Below, in pieces: positions 1 to 11,573 of a stretch of DNA of 64,000 nucleotides. Every line of letters starts with the position of its first letter. Within the stretch, counting starts at the first letter, position 1. The notes below the pieces were generated by a model. That model had not been told where the DNA came from. It saw nothing but the letters and a program-made list of their open reading frames with translations, and ran no database searches. Origin of the DNA: Saccharomycopsis phalli (taxonomy: Eukaryota; Ascomycota; Saccharomycetes; Ascoideales; Saccharomycopsidaceae); NCBI GenBank assembly GCA_020342235.1, contig CP073218.1:1476685-1540684 (forward strand), in the 5' to 3' direction. The translations under genes and the position numbers were made by a program.

Positions 1-395
1 AGCTCGAAGAGGCAGCCGACGACAGCATCAACTGGTCCAACTTGACGAGCACATCGCGTCGCGTACCATTGACGGCGTTCCGCAACCGTGGACTCACAAC
101 TGCGCCAGTGGAGTACAGCCGCAAGTACTCCAACCGACGGAAGATGAGCAGCTCGAGCATCCGTAAGCATCTCAAGCAGACGGTGCTCAAGAACAAGGAT
201 GTGAGCGAGTTGAGGCGTCCTGAACGGCAAACCAAGCGACGACAGTCGCTGATTATGGAGGCTAACCAGGAGGGGTATATATTTACGGACAACGGGTTAA
301 TTACCGAGAATGCGATTCTTGGTGTGGAGGAGTTGCTTGGGGATGAGATTACGCATGATGAGTTGAGTGGGTTGTTGAGTGGGATTCAGTTTTGA
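1..395 (+). CDS. C-terminal part of an unrecognised protein (truncated by window start)
   Basis: An open frame runs in from the left edge (codons start at base 3) and stops with TGA at 393-395, giving about 131 residues of a C-terminus. The stretch is basic and serine-rich in the first two thirds (many Arg/Lys/Ser) and ends in an acidic, glycine/leucine-rich tail. I do not recognise a family. The first ATG in frame lies well inside, so the true start is outside the window. Codon use resembles the genes that follow, so it is probably a real host gene. Confidence 0.55.
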   Translation, partial: LEEAADDSINWSNLTSTSRRVPLTAFRNRGLTTAPVEYSRKYSNRRKMSSSSIRKHLKQTVLKNKDVSELRRPERQTKRRQSLIMEANQEGYIFTDNGLITENAILGVEELLGDEITHDELSGLLSGIQF

Positions 396-418
396 GAGGT
401 TGATGAATGGCAGAGGTA

Positions 419-548
419 CATGGTACATGGCAGTGATTACATGGCAGTGATTACATGGCAATGATTACATGGCAATGATTACATGGCAATGATTACATGG
501 CAATGATTACATGACTAGTGATTACATGACTAGTGACTAACATGACTA
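419..548. repeat. Minisatellite, 14-bp unit
   Basis: About eight imperfect tandem copies of a unit like ATTACATGGCAATG, drifting to a variant with ACTAGTG at the right end. It lies just behind the stop of the truncated gene. Confidence 0.85.
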
Positions 549-596
549 GTGACTACCAACGGCACAACAACCACCGAGAATTTAACCAAGGATTAA

Positions 597-850
597 TACA
601 ACAATACAAATGGATATTCAACAATACAATGGAGACTAAACAATACAATGGAGATTAGCCAATACAATGAAGATTAGCCAATACAATGGAGACTAATCAA
701 TACAATAGAGACTAATCAATACAATGGAGACTAATCAATCCAAATGAAAATCAAACAATGTCAATGAAAATCAAACAATGTCAATGAAAATCAAACATTG
801 TCAATGAAAATCAAACATTGTCAATGAAAATCAAACAATGCCAATGAAAA
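597..850. repeat. Two adjoining minisatellites, units of about 20 bp
   Basis: The first half repeats a unit like ACAATACAATGGAGACTAAT; the second repeats AATGTCAATGAAAATCAAAC about six times. No coding potential is apparent. The region from here to the LMO1-like gene contains no recognisable gene. Confidence 0.8.
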
Positions 851-1218
851 CCAACCATCAAGAATAGCAAGTGCAATGAAAACTGCTTCCATGTAGTGGT
901 ATCCTGTGCTTCACAAGTTCTCCCCAATTGAAATCGGCTCCATGAAACTCTGAAAATACATTTGCAAACCACTATATCAAGTCTTTTGAGTATTCTGGAC
1001 TATGCCATGCTCTGCCGCTGCTATAATATAATTAAATGTCTAAAAACGAGACCCTTTATGTCATTCAATAAAGTTTAGTACTAAACTGATGAACTGTAAG
1101 ATATTCCCGCTACACTTTTCGCTTCCCAAGGTGTACTAGAGCCCTTGGCTACAGTCTAATGAACGTGGGCAGTCAGTGACTGAGACTTGAGAGTATTTAG
1201 GAGATGGAAAATAAATGG

Positions 1219-1345
1219 AGAATATATGATAAATATATGATAAATATATGATAAATATATGATAAATATATGATAAATATATGATAAATATATGATAAAT
1301 ATATGATAAATATATGATAAATATATGATAAATATACGGAAAATA
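1219..1345. repeat. AT-rich minisatellite, 11-bp unit
   Basis: About ten nearly perfect copies of GATAAATATAT, decaying into GGAAATATACG at the right. A smaller AAGTGAAAAAT repeat follows at about 1438-1495. Reading frames through it are artefacts of the repeat. Confidence 0.85.
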
Positions 1346-1499
1346 TACGGGAAATATACGGGTGATACACGGGAATTATGAATAAAGAATACCACTGCCA
1401 ATGGCGAAATCCAGTGCAATTGATGCAAATCAAGTGAAAAATCGGTAGAAATCAAGTGAAAAATAAGTGAAAAATACGTGAAAAATAAGTGGAAAATCT

Positions 1500-3290
1500 G
1501 TGTGACTCTGTATGCAACGATCGAGGGTGAGTACAGTGGGTGTCTAATGATTTCACCAGACAGCTCATGTCTGGCAATATATTGCATTGAAAATCCAGTG
1601 GCTTATCTAGGATCTGTCCATTCCTCTTGATTAAATGTCCATTCCTTGTCAAATGTCCATTCTGCTTGGCCTTTGATCCCTGTCTCTGAAATCATCTCTC
1701 GGTTTTTTACTCAACCTCTTGCATTTCCTTTGCATTATACACCCATTTCCTCTGCATTATAGCCATCTCCTCTGCATTACACACCCATTCTACCCACTAG
1801 CCTCGTAGAGTCCCGCAAAACAATAAACTACAGTAGTCGGCCATTTGAAACCTCAAGCCCCTTTGAGATTCGACATCTGACGATCTGACTTTGCCGATCA
1901 CAACGCCTTGCTGCTATCTTACGATTACAATTCCACATCCATCCACAATTGCAAATCCGCCCACTCATTCCCCCACAGACAACTTCATTTGCACATGTTC
2001 ACGTATTATATCCAAGCCAGCCCTTCCCCTCACTATTCCCAGCCAATTCAGTCGTACCTCCAATTTACCTTTTCGCCCATCCTGCTTGTTCTCATGCGCA
2101 CCAGCTCTTGGCACTCACATTAGCCGAGCGACATACAAAACCGGCACAAATTACATCCGCGGAAACACCTCTGAGTACGAATCCCATAGTGCCGCTGGGT
2201 CAGCCGTTTTCGCGCCACAAACCCCGGCCAAACGAAGCAGACTCGCCATGATAAGTCAAAAGCAGCGAGGTACCGTAGGCGAACGTATGTACTACTAGGT
2301 GGCATATATGTGGCAATACCAGGCAGCGATCATGCTTACACTTGAAAAAGTTTTCCGGGGTACGAGGCAGTGGATAGAAATAACGTGGAGAAACAGCCTA
2401 GGGAAAAACAGTCTAGGGAAAAACAGCAAAAAGGAGAAAAATGGGAATCCGGGGAACGTGGCGGGGTTGAAAGGGGCGCAAGAGGGGAGAAGAAAGCAGG
2501 CGTAGGCAGTTCAAGTCCCTTGAGTATATCTGGCGGAACTAATGAGCCCACGATGAAAACACGTTGATGTGCAGCTGGAAAACCCTTTTTAGCACACCCA
2601 ATGTGCCTTAAATAGAATCTGATTCCAGAGTATGCCAATCTATGCGCAACGCAGGAATGTGGTGTGTATAATTGGTCCTGGTACTTTTGGAATTCACGGA
2701 TTTGCCAGTGGCAAGACGAGCGTATTCACAACTGCGGATGTAATTGGGGATTTATGTTTGGTTATTGTTGTTTTAGGTAATGTAATGTCGGCACTGTAAT
2801 TTTGGGAATCATGTGGTTGGCAATGGTAGTTGGCTTGAGGTATGGCCTACAACAGGGTAATGGCCCAGAGGTACTGACATTAGTACTGAACCTTGGAGCA
2901 TTTAGCCTGGGAGTATTTAACCTTCGGATATTTAACGTTTGAACATTAAGCTTTTGTGTATTAAACTTTTAGATATTTTTTTTAGGATGCTAAATTGTCG
3001 ACCTCAATTAAGATCTGCAGCGATCTTCGCTCATTCTCCGGCAAATATGCGTACTCTGCTGCGGCATCCTAAAAGCCACTCGGGCGGGTCTGAGCGGATC
3101 TGGAGCGGCTTACTACGGGCGCTGGGCGGCCCTCGGACATATCCGGGCGGCTAAGCTCCAGGCGGCGCAGCGGCAAACTCGTACCTATATTAAAGCGAGA
3201 ATCTTTATATAGCAGATCATTCGTGCAGTAGTGCATATCGTTAGATGGATGTCCTTCTGTTCACTTATATTCACCCAGCCATTCACTGAC
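1500..3290. other. Intergenic stretch with no supported gene
   Basis: Short open frames exist on both strands, but none shows a recognisable domain, a good start context or sustained coding character. I see nothing further here apart from pyrimidine-rich low-complexity sequence around 1890-2110. Confidence 0.5.
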
Positions 3291-3294
3291 TCTG

Positions 3295-3445
3295 AGACTT
3301 TTCCTGTCTGAGACTTGGTCTGAGACTTTTCACCCTGAGACCTTACACCTAGCTTTCACCTCTGAGACTTTTGCACGTCTGAGACCTTACACCTGCCTTT
3401 CATCCTGAGACCTTTCATTCTGAGACCTTCTCACCCTCAAACCTT
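3295..3445. repeat. Degenerate CTGAGACcTTtCACC repeat before the LMO1-like gene
   Basis: About nine copies of a CTGAGACTTTT/CTGAGACCTT motif at irregular 15-25 bp spacing, ending about 90 bp before the proposed start codon. It could be 5' leader sequence or promoter. No function can be read from it. Confidence 0.6.
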
Positions 3446-3537
3446 TCTGGAATTTTTCTAGACTTTCTCCCAACTTCCACTAGATATTCTCTGGTGGCTC
3501 ACTGAGTTTTCTGGCATTGTCACACGCTCCGTCACTC

Positions 3538-5460
3538 ATGTTCCTTGAATCTCCCGCCCAGGTAAACGAGTTTCTCACTTCCTTCTCCCGGGAAAACCCT
3601 GGCACCCTCTTGGATGATGCTCGTGCTGCACTGGTGTTTGAATCCATCAAAACAACCCTTTACAATGAGACACAAGAACGTGCCCAATCGCTCTTGAATC
3701 TCGCAGTCCTCCTCCGGCTCTTGACCCCATCAGATCTCTGGAAACTGCGGCTCAACAGCAAGAAGCTTCTCACCACAGTGGTCATCAGCGCGATCCAGAC
3801 CCCACACAGCAACACCGCATATGACATAATCAGCTTGTATCTCGGGGGAACAATATTTGAGGACCCGAGAAACGACAGCTACCGGCTCTTTGTGGACGTC
3901 ATGACCCACAACTTTGAGATCATTGACAAGTTGGATTACCGACTCACGCTCGAAGACCCAGTCTCCATGCAAACATCACTCCGGTTTCTTAGTTCGTTGA
4001 TGCAGATCCTCGGCCTAGATTCCAACCACGAGTTTGGTGTCCGGCTCACGCTTGTGTTGTTGCTGCTTGACATCCCCAGCCAGATCCACCGTCTTTTGGT
4101 GCCGACAAAGGACCCAGTATTGGCGAGTTTGCACGAGGACATCATCGCAGGAGTTATCCAGTTGTACGAGTCGTTTTACGCCAAGCGGATCGACGTGACA
4201 AAGTACCACATCCACCACTCGCTCATCAAGAAGATAGTCGCAGGGATCAAGAATACAGGCCATGCTGACGTCACCCAGGACGATATAGTGAACGAGTACA
4301 CAGTGCCGATGCTTATCATTGTGCTTGTGTTTGTCAAGAACAAGAAATCCAACCAGTTTAAGATTGCGTGCCGCAAACAACACACTCTCAACACCCATGC
4401 GAAGTTCCCGCTCTCCAAGTTCATTTTTGCCATTGCTGAGCTTCTCAACAAGTCGTTGTTCTCGAAAAGTAACACAAAGTACCCGCAGATTGCCAAATTC
4501 GTGGTCCATTGCAACGACTTGTGCGTGTTTCTTCTCAATCAGGCATTGACTTACTGGTCTGCCTCCGAAAGCACCGACTCCCCACTGGACTTTGCCTACG
4601 TCATCAACCTCGTGAAACTCAACTTGGTGCTTCTTAACGACGCATTGGCAACCAGTACAGATATCCACGCATCCGTGAAGCTAGTATCCTCCAAGGCCTC
4701 CTATAGCCTTATCCAGGAATACCAAATGTCGTTTGTCAAGACAAACACCTTGCTCCCAAACATGTCGCCGTACCAATCCCTTCTTGTAGATGGCCTCAAG
4801 TACCTTTTCATCCAGCAGACCCTCACGGAACTCATCATCGGACAGGTGTGCTACCTCAGCGACCCAATCACCAGCCCAAACAGCACGATTTTCATCTCCC
4901 TTTCTCCCCAGCAGAGCAACATTCTATACAACCAGATCCCGCCGCAATTGGCCCGTGAGAAGCTTGAGCACACCAAAGACTGCAAATCCATTGCGGTTTC
5001 GCAAATTAAAAAGGTCTCGGTGATTAACCACGACAAGTTTTCCACGGCAAAAGGTTACATCCGGCTCTCGAGCCGCAACGTGATCACGGAAATCATTCTT
5101 TTAGACAAGGCAAACAAACGGCTCTTTAGCTTCTTCTCCAACACAGAAAAGATCGCCGAGCTCTGGCAGGACGGCTTGAATCTCCTCATTGAAAATTTCA
5201 GCTTCCGCAACATCTCCAAGACCTCAAAGCTGCGCTTGGAAACCTTATTTGAAATCCGCCGCGACTTACAGTTCTCCAGCTTGATGGTCGACAAGTCGGT
5301 GTTGGAACAGGACTTTCTCAACATAAAATTGCGCGACCCTGATCTGGTCACCAAGTCATTTCACCACTTGTTGGCACGGTGTTCAAATTCAAAGGACACT
5401 GAGGAGTTTGGATATACATATGAAGAGTTGACAGGGTTGGGTGACGACTTTTATTACTAG
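3538..5460 (+). CDS. LMO1: ELMO/CED-12-like protein (Lmo1 homologue)
   Basis: A 640-residue protein from the first in-frame ATG (3538). The frame is open slightly upstream but without an ATG. The N-terminal two thirds is helical and leucine-rich, like the armadillo/ELMO part of the family. The C-terminal part resembles the ELMO PH domain, with a run of beta-type segments around residues 485-560 followed by a helix with the pattern ELWQDGLNLLIENF, close to the WxDGLNxLL helix of ELMO PH domains. Length is close to S. cerevisiae Lmo1 (about 665). In yeast, Lmo1 pairs with the DOCK protein Dck1 as an exchange factor for the Rho5 GTPase, in oxidative-stress response, mitophagy and cell-wall signalling. 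The identification rests on overall pattern. CTG codons occur at several positions and may encode Ser. Confidence 0.72.
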   Translation: MFLESPAQVNEFLTSFSRENPGTLLDDARAALVFESIKTTLYNETQERAQSLLNLAVLLRLLTPSDLWKLRLNSKKLLTTVVISAIQTPHSNTAYDIISLYLGGTIFEDPRNDSYRLFVDVMTHNFEIIDKLDYRLTLEDPVSMQTSLRFLSSLMQILGLDSNHEFGVRLTLVLLLLDIPSQIHRLLVPTKDPVLASLHEDIIAGVIQLYESFYAKRIDVTKYHIHHSLIKKIVAGIKNTGHADVTQDDIVNEYTVPMLIIVLVFVKNKKSNQFKIACRKQHTLNTHAKFPLSKFIFAIAELLNKSLFSKSNTKYPQIAKFVVHCNDLCVFLLNQALTYWSASESTDSPLDFAYVINLVKLNLVLLNDALATSTDIHASVKLVSSKASYSLIQEYQMSFVKTNTLLPNMSPYQSLLVDGLKYLFIQQTLTELIIGQVCYLSDPITSPNSTIFISLSPQQSNILYNQIPPQLAREKLEHTKDCKSIAVSQIKKVSVINHDKFSTAKGYIRLSSRNVITEIILLDKANKRLFSFFSNTEKIAELWQDGLNLLIENFSFRNISKTSKLRLETLFEIRRDLQFSSLMVDKSVLEQDFLNIKLRDPDLVTKSFHHLLARCSNSKDTEEFGYTYEELTGLGDDFYY

Positions 5461-6936
5461 CTCTGGGTCCAGAAGGCAGCTAGTTCTTTGGTATCCATGT
5501 ATTGAACTCATCTCTTGAAAAATGGATAGTAGCTGTAGAAAATTGAAACGGGCCAATCTAAGAAAATGACTAGTGAAGATGTAGCTGACATTAATGTTCC
5601 CCTGAAATCCGAGGATCCATCATATTAACCGATGTTTCATTTAGAGATTCGCAGATCGCTATTGCATGTTTTGGAAGCAAATAACCAATCCGCTTGGGTC
5701 TGATTCAATCGCCCTAGGGCGATTGATTTACATGCTACTCAAGTGATGTAGCTTATTTCCGCGTGGTCTAGGCTAGTAAGCAGCCAAATATCATACTTTT
5801 ATCCGGATATATAGATCCTGCTCTGATATTTCAACAGTTAATCAGATGGTTAACGTGCCTCTCGGATGATTTTCATGCTGCCAACAGTCACATGCTTGCG
5901 CATACTTGGATACATCCACTCGTATTTACACTCATATCGTACCATTTGGGATATGCCCCTTGGATATGCCCCTTGGATATGCCACTAGGATATTCTACTA
6001 GGATAAGCCCCTTGGTATTCCAGCAGATCAGCCGATTTGGCTCAACGGCTCTCGGCTAATTTATGCTCTTGTGCGAGCCACTCTAATTGTCGCGTAGCTC
6101 GTGCCGATTTATCAGTTGATTTACTCATATTCACCAGCAGGCTTTAGTACAGTTTCGTGGGTCAATTGATCTATAGACGATTTAGTAGCCGCGTTTCTGT
6201 CTGAAGGCCCTGTTGATGTAGTTGGATTCGGTTTTTTGCACTCATAATCGGTAAATGAGTGACAAATGCACAGATTATGGTTGAGCTACATGGGGATCTA
6301 CTAAAAGACGAGAGCCATCAGCCATGATCTAATGCAAATAACTTGGATACACGTTTCCCGCAATTTTATCTATTATTATTTTCATTTTCATTTTCATTAT
6401 TATTATTATCATTGTCATTATTATCTACCATCTACCATCTACCATCTACCATTATCTGTCATTATCTGTCATTATCTACCATTGTTTACAGTTATATATA
6501 ATTATCTATCATTGTGTGCCATCTTCTATCATTACCATCTTCTATCATCACCATCTTCTATCCACACTATCCACTATCTACCAATTGAATACACCAATAC
6601 CTCCAACTTCAATATCCAAACCAACCTCGACCATAATAAACACCTGGCATTATACACAGTTACTAGATACGTCAACACCCACCATCCACCTTTGGCATCT
6701 TTGCACCAAAAATCCCATCATGTCATTGGTTATGACACTCACATACAATCGACACCAGCCGACCCCCAAGGCACAACCATATATAGCTTTTAATAACATC
6801 ACATCAACCTAACACACCCAAACCTCTTGCCCCGAGCCATTACAATATTATTCCCTCCAACACTGTATTTCGCCTTGCTACTCACGCCTAGTGTGGCAGG
6901 GGTGGCACATGGGTCGTGGCGTACAGCGATGCAGTA
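5461..6936. other. Intergenic region between LMO1-like and FKH-like genes
   Basis: No gene supported. It holds short repeats: TTGGATATGCCCC copies near 5945-6010, and a pyrimidine-rich TACCATC/TTCTATCATCACC repeat at about 6420-6560 that produces false open frames. The last 150 bp is CA/CT-rich and probably the promoter and leader of the forkhead gene. Confidence 0.5.
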
Positions 6937-8580
6937 ATGCGTTCCATTTCTTTAATCACAACTCCAAGTCCAAGTCCACACCAGGCACAACGTGACACTA
7001 ACCATATAAAACCAGAACCCGTCTCTCTTGCAGCCTTGGAAGCCTATACCCCACCACCCGACTATCTTCAGATCGACCTTGGTTCGTGCGTGCCTAATCA
7101 GGAAGGTGCGAAAAAATTAAAAATTTCGACTCACCACCTTGACATGAGCATCGTTCCCAGCGTTCCCACGGGGGATTTGACGGTTTTCCAGCCGCCGGCC
7201 GCGACAGCCGGCGACACAAAGCCGGAAAACCGCATTTCCGCCTATGCTCGGCTTGATTTCAACCTGTTTACGTTCTACATCCAGACGCTCCAGGTGGTGC
7301 TTGGCAGACATGTAAATAACGACCAGAGCCACTCTGTGGACATTCACTTGGGGCCCAAGAAGGCCGTCTCGCGAAAACACGCCAAGATCTTCTACAATTT
7401 CGGCACCCAGCGGTTTGAGATCTCGGTACTTGGTCGTAATGGGCTCTTTATCGACAACAACTTCATTGAAAAGGGGCTCACGGTACCGCTAAGCGACGGG
7501 AACAGCATACAAATCGGCCAGGTGTCGTTCAAGTTTGTGCTCCCTGAATCCGGCGAGAAATTGGACTTGCCCAAGGAAAAGGTGCCCGAACAAACTCCGG
7601 TCCCGGCCAAGGTCAAGCCGACGCCCAAGAAGGACAAGAAGAAACCGAAAAAAGTATACACGTTGGACGAGATCCCGGAAAAATACCGCACAAAGCCCGC
7701 CACGTCGTACTCAAACATTATTATCGCCTGTTTGCGCAGCTCCCCAAGCAAGGGCATGTCGCTCTCAGAAATTTACAAGTCCATCCAGGAGTTGTACCCT
7801 TACTACAAATACTGTCCCGATGGATGGCAGAGCTCAGTGAGGCACAATCTCTCGCTTAATAAAGCATTCAAAAAGATATCCAAGGAAGGAAAAGGTTGGC
7901 TCTGGGGCATGGACGAGGCCTACTTTGCCGATAAGGAAAAACCCAAGCCTGAGCCAAAACCCGCCCCGAAATTGTCGGCCGACGACAAGAAGATCTTGGA
8001 CATTCTCCAGACACAGCTACGGGCAATCACAAAGAATATAAAGGGCTTGAGCAAGGAAGCCATCATCAAGGTTCTCACCATTGCATTATCAAGCACCATG
8101 TCCCAGCTCCAGGCCAACGCAAAGGGAATGTCCCTAATCACATATGTCCAGAAAAACCAAGCTGAACTCACGCGAATCCTCACCTCCAGTCTCAATAATG
8201 CCACCACTCAAGTCACCGATGGGAAACAGACTTTTGCCGAGTTGATTGGCGCAAAACCCAAACCAGCAAAAGTCAAGCCGCCAATCAAGACAAGCTCGAT
8301 CCCGCTCATCCCTATGAAGCCGAAACCTGTCGAGGAAAAGAAACCGCGTTCCGATTCCATTTCTACTTTTGAAACGAAGCTCGATAAGCTTCTTGCTGGT
8401 GAAGAAGTGCCTACTACCACCGTGCCCAAGAAAAGAACAGAGTCGCTCATTGCGTTTGAACAAAACTTGGACAAGTTTTTGGCAGGAGAGGAGGAATTGT
8501 TGGGCTTGGGGAAGCGCGATGATAGAAAGCGGAAGTTGGATGACGGTGAGGAAAGCTCAAAGAAGCATTTGAAGACATAG
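6937..8580 (+). CDS. FKH1/FKH2-like: FHA-forkhead transcription factor (Fkh1/Fkh2 type)
   Basis: A 547-residue nuclear protein from ATG 6937; an in-frame GTG lies 21 bp upstream but an ATG start is expected. An FHA domain covers about residues 100-200, with LGRH at 122-125 and SRKHAKI from 145, which contribute to phosphothreonine binding. A winged-helix forkhead domain starts near residue 253 (KPATSYSNIII) and contains the recognition-helix motif SVRHNLSLN and the WLWGM strand. In budding yeasts Fkh1/2 drive G2/M (CLB2-cluster) genes and affect replication timing. The linkers are rich in Lys/Pro, and the tail carries two similar SISTFETKLDKLLAGEE / SLIAFEQNLDKFLAGEE repeats. The gene has a single CTG codon (residue 110), at a position where related FHA domains carry Asp or another polar residue, so Ser is more likely than Leu. 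Confidence 0.93.
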   Translation: MRSISLITTPSPSPHQAQRDTNHIKPEPVSLAALEAYTPPPDYLQIDLGSCVPNQEGAKKLKISTHHLDMSIVPSVPTGDLTVFQPPAATAGDTKPENRISAYARLDFNLFTFYIQTLQVVLGRHVNNDQSHSVDIHLGPKKAVSRKHAKIFYNFGTQRFEISVLGRNGLFIDNNFIEKGLTVPLSDGNSIQIGQVSFKFVLPESGEKLDLPKEKVPEQTPVPAKVKPTPKKDKKKPKKVYTLDEIPEKYRTKPATSYSNIIIACLRSSPSKGMSLSEIYKSIQELYPYYKYCPDGWQSSVRHNLSLNKAFKKISKEGKGWLWGMDEAYFADKEKPKPEPKPAPKLSADDKKILDILQTQLRAITKNIKGLSKEAIIKVLTIALSSTMSQLQANAKGMSLITYVQKNQAELTRILTSSLNNATTQVTDGKQTFAELIGAKPKPAKVKPPIKTSSIPLIPMKPKPVEEKKPRSDSISTFETKLDKLLAGEEVPTTTVPKKRTESLIAFEQNLDKFLAGEEELLGLGKRDDRKRKLDDGEESSKKHLKT

Positions 8581-10117
8581 GCTCTGGGACTATAAAGGAT
8601 GGTAAACGGTGTTTTTGAGTTGCATGTTAAGGGATTAGGTATACAAGGCGTTGACACTGATCTTGGTGTACTTGTTGGTGGTTTACCAGTGGTTATCAAT
8701 TGAATTGGTTGTTACACATGGTACTTGTGACTGGCACAGATTGATGGTTTGAATTATTTTACTATACTCGTTGGACGGTCTTTATGTTGGTACTGGCTAT
8801 CCATCTCGATATTGTCAAGTATTGATATTGCCAAGTATTGATATTGCCAAATATTGATATTGCCAAGTATTGATATTGCCAAATATTGTTATTGCCACAT
8901 CTTGATATTGCCACATCTTGATATTGCCACATCTTGATATTGACCATGGTTTATATTATTTCAAACGACTGTCAGCAATCACTGGCTACTGTGCAAAGTA
9001 CTAAAATGTCTGAAATGCAGTTCTAGTACGAGTTTTACTAGTTAATTGGATTATATGCGCATATTAATAATTCGTGTATTTATAAAACCATGTATTGAAC
9101 ATTGGCAATGCATTACAATTTGGATTATATTCACCATGCGCATCATGAATATAATTCCTAACATGCTACGCGTATTATTGACCTGTTAAACTATTGATAT
9201 GCCATCATTGCTTAAAGTCTAGACTCACGAGATACAATATTCAATGCCTTGTCACATTGGTTGCAAAGAATTGGTGTATTTGGCGCATTTATTTGATGCG
9301 TTTGATCGGACCCTAGCGTGAGTAAAGAATAGAGTGGCACAGGCGTGTTATTCAGTTTAGTCGTGGTACAAGTCGACTCAGTTTTGTATTGATCCTTGTT
9401 TAAACTTATTTTGGAGTTTAAATCCGCACATTGTATGGTTTTTGTGCTTTTTAGTGTGTATCGGACACATGGTACTGTTTCTTGATTTTTAAGTCAATAT
9501 TAGCTGCATTTATTCGCCATAGAGTATCTCATATGGAGTGATTAATGTCTTGTAGAATGCACATTTCGTACAAGGTGCGCTTGGTAATATAATTACCGTG
9601 CTATTCATTGGTATGAACGGCCAAAATAGGAATTACTAGCTAAGATTCACTTACTTGAGAATTCAAGTCTAATTTAATGAAGAAATAAACCCTGGGGTCG
9701 GCCCTGTGACGACTAGAATGTCCAAGAGGAAATAGAGCTGTTGAGAAGTGAAAAAATGGGATTTAGTATTGAAAAAGTAAAGTAGAATTTGATTGTAATA
9801 TAGTAATTAAAAAACGTGTAGATGAAATATATTCACTTGACTATTTATACTTGGAAAAAGGAGACTCTTTTAGGAAGGAAATGAACTTGGCTAGGCCACT
9901 CCTTTGTGGCAACAGTCTGGATCAGCTAGAATGGAGTCGAGAAGTAAAATCAGTCTTTATTACATTGATATATTAAACATATTTGTTAATTTTATAAAAA
10001 TATCTAGTGTAGTGGTACATAGGGTATTGGAAATGTGAAAATTGCTTGCTGGGCATTGATATTACTTGATGTTCTTGTGCTTGATCATTATTGCTTGTAT
10101 TGATATCCATGACATGG
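8581..10117. other. Intergenic region with a 16-bp minisatellite
   Basis: At about 8808-8945 there are roughly nine copies of GCCAAGTATTGATATT and variants. The rest (8946-10117) is AT-rich with no recognisable gene, RNA or repeat. It is the shared 3' flank of two convergent genes. Confidence 0.6.
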
Positions 10118-11573
10118 CTAGTCTAGCCCGCTAGACACTTCCTTCTTGGGAACATATTCCTTAAACACAAACTCATGCTTTTGGAGCTTTGCTTGTGGCT
10201 TGACGATCTTGCCTTGGGATGGTTCAGTCCCAGTAATCTTTCCTTGGGTTTTCTTTTCGACTTTCGCTTTCACAGTTCTTGTCTTTTCAGCTTTCGCTTT
10301 CGCAACTCTTTTTGCCTTTTCAACTGGTTTTGCCTTTTCAGCTTTACTTTTCCTAACTCGTTTTGCCTTTTGAGCTCCTTTCGGTACCTCGACTTCTTTT
10401 GTTACCTCAGCTCCTTTTTTTCCCTCATCTTCAGCCTCAGTCACTTGTTTCACATCTTTACCCAACTGGCCAAGCTTCTCTGTATCAATTTGCATACCCT
10501 CAATCTTCCTCCCACTGATATTCCGAATCAACTGCATCACGTTAATTCCTACAGAATCAGATACACACTCACACTTCTTTGATCGCAACCCATACTGAAG
10601 CCAGTCCTCCAACGCGAAATTGACACTCTCTGCCAAGTTGTAGTCGTAGTTGAACCCCGCGTGATACCCGTATGGAAACGTGACAATAAACTCGTGCTCA
10701 TGGTGCACAATTCTGTTGACCTTGACACCCTTGTTCTCAAGGAATTGTGGGCTGGCCATAAACGTCTTGTGCCGCAAAAACTCGTGGCACGTCTTGTATT
10801 CTTCCGGAAACTGGTCCCGGATCACCTCATAAAACTTTCCGGCCTGGTCCTGGGGAATCGCATACCACTGTTTTGGTGCACCAAAGTGAAGATAGTTGAT
10901 GCTGTACAAGTCCTGGTCCTCCAAATGCCAGGCAAAAGAGGCCTTCCAAAGCCCGGCATAAAGATATGCCTCATTGACACCCGGGATCTGCTCGTCCAAG
11001 TAGTCTAGCAAGTTGGGTAACTTTGCCACGTTCCACACTGCGACCGAGTCGTCGAAAATCGACCCGAGACAGTCGGCTCCATACATGGGCTCGGCATACA
11101 GAAGAGTCTTCCAATAGTGGCTCTCCAAGAACTCACAGCGCTCCTTGGTGTACTCAGACGTGTCAATGTTGTAGCCGTGCTTCTCCATGGGTATGCGTTT
11201 TTCGCCTCGAGGCACTGGGGGCCGGTGATTCTGGGAAACCTGCCTCCACTCGGAAAGACTGTATGAGCGCAGACGCTCGATATTCTCGGAGAAAAACACG
11301 CCCTTGTTCCCGTGGATATGCTGCACAATTGGGTTTCTGATCCGCACCGAGGAGACCTTGTTTTCTACTGGTGGAAGACTCTGGACCCATTCAGGGGGAG
11401 GGATAATCTTGACGATGCCGGACTGCATGCCGTACTGGTTGATGGAGCTCATGTACCGGTAGAAGTCCTTGAACTCGTTGTAGGACTGCGGTTAGCGTGC
11501 AATTGGCTGCGAAGAGACTTACTGGTCGAAACACGGGCACATTGCCCAGGGAATATTCTGTTGGAGTGGCCAT
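10118..11573 (-). CDS. JmjN-JmjC histone demethylase (KDM4/Rph1/Gis1 type), one intron
   Basis: Two exons on the minus strand, 11573-11523 and 11485-10118, give 472 residues. Exon 1 (17 codons) ends in PVFRP and exon 2 continues SYNEFKDFYRYM, together forming a canonical JmjN. The JmjC domain has the Fe(II) ligands H204, E206 and H292, with the same 88-residue spacing as human KDM4A. The structural zinc ligands C250, H256, C322 and C324 are also in KDM4A register. It is predicted to be an Fe(II)/2-oxoglutarate lysine demethylase for H3K36 and/or H3K9. Unlike Rph1 and Gis1, the C-terminus has no C2H2 zinc fingers. Instead there is a Lys/Ala-rich tail (residues about 365-455) with AKPVEKAKRVAK-like repeats that could bind DNA non-specifically. 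Without the intron the JmjN start would be missed. Confidence 0.9.
11486..11522 (-). other. 37-nt spliceosomal intron of the JmjC gene
   Basis: On the minus strand the intron starts GTAAGT and ends GCTAACCGCAG, so the CTAAC branch-point motif lies only a few bases from the 3' AG. Removing it joins exon 1 (ending CCA) to exon 2 (starting TCC) in frame and restores the JmjN motif. It is the only spliceosomal intron I could place in the window. Confidence 0.88.

Noticed and set aside
1156-1587. Minus-strand frames full of IYHIFIIYLSY
   Set aside because: They are translations of the 11-bp GATAAATATAT array; every frame stays open for that reason.
1891-2298. 135-codon plus-strand frame rich in Pro/Thr/Ser
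   Set aside because: Low-complexity CA/CT sequence, overlapping frames equally open, no domain.
4015-4668. 217-codon minus-strand frame within the LMO1-like gene
   Set aside because: Antisense shadow of a clearly coding plus-strand gene.
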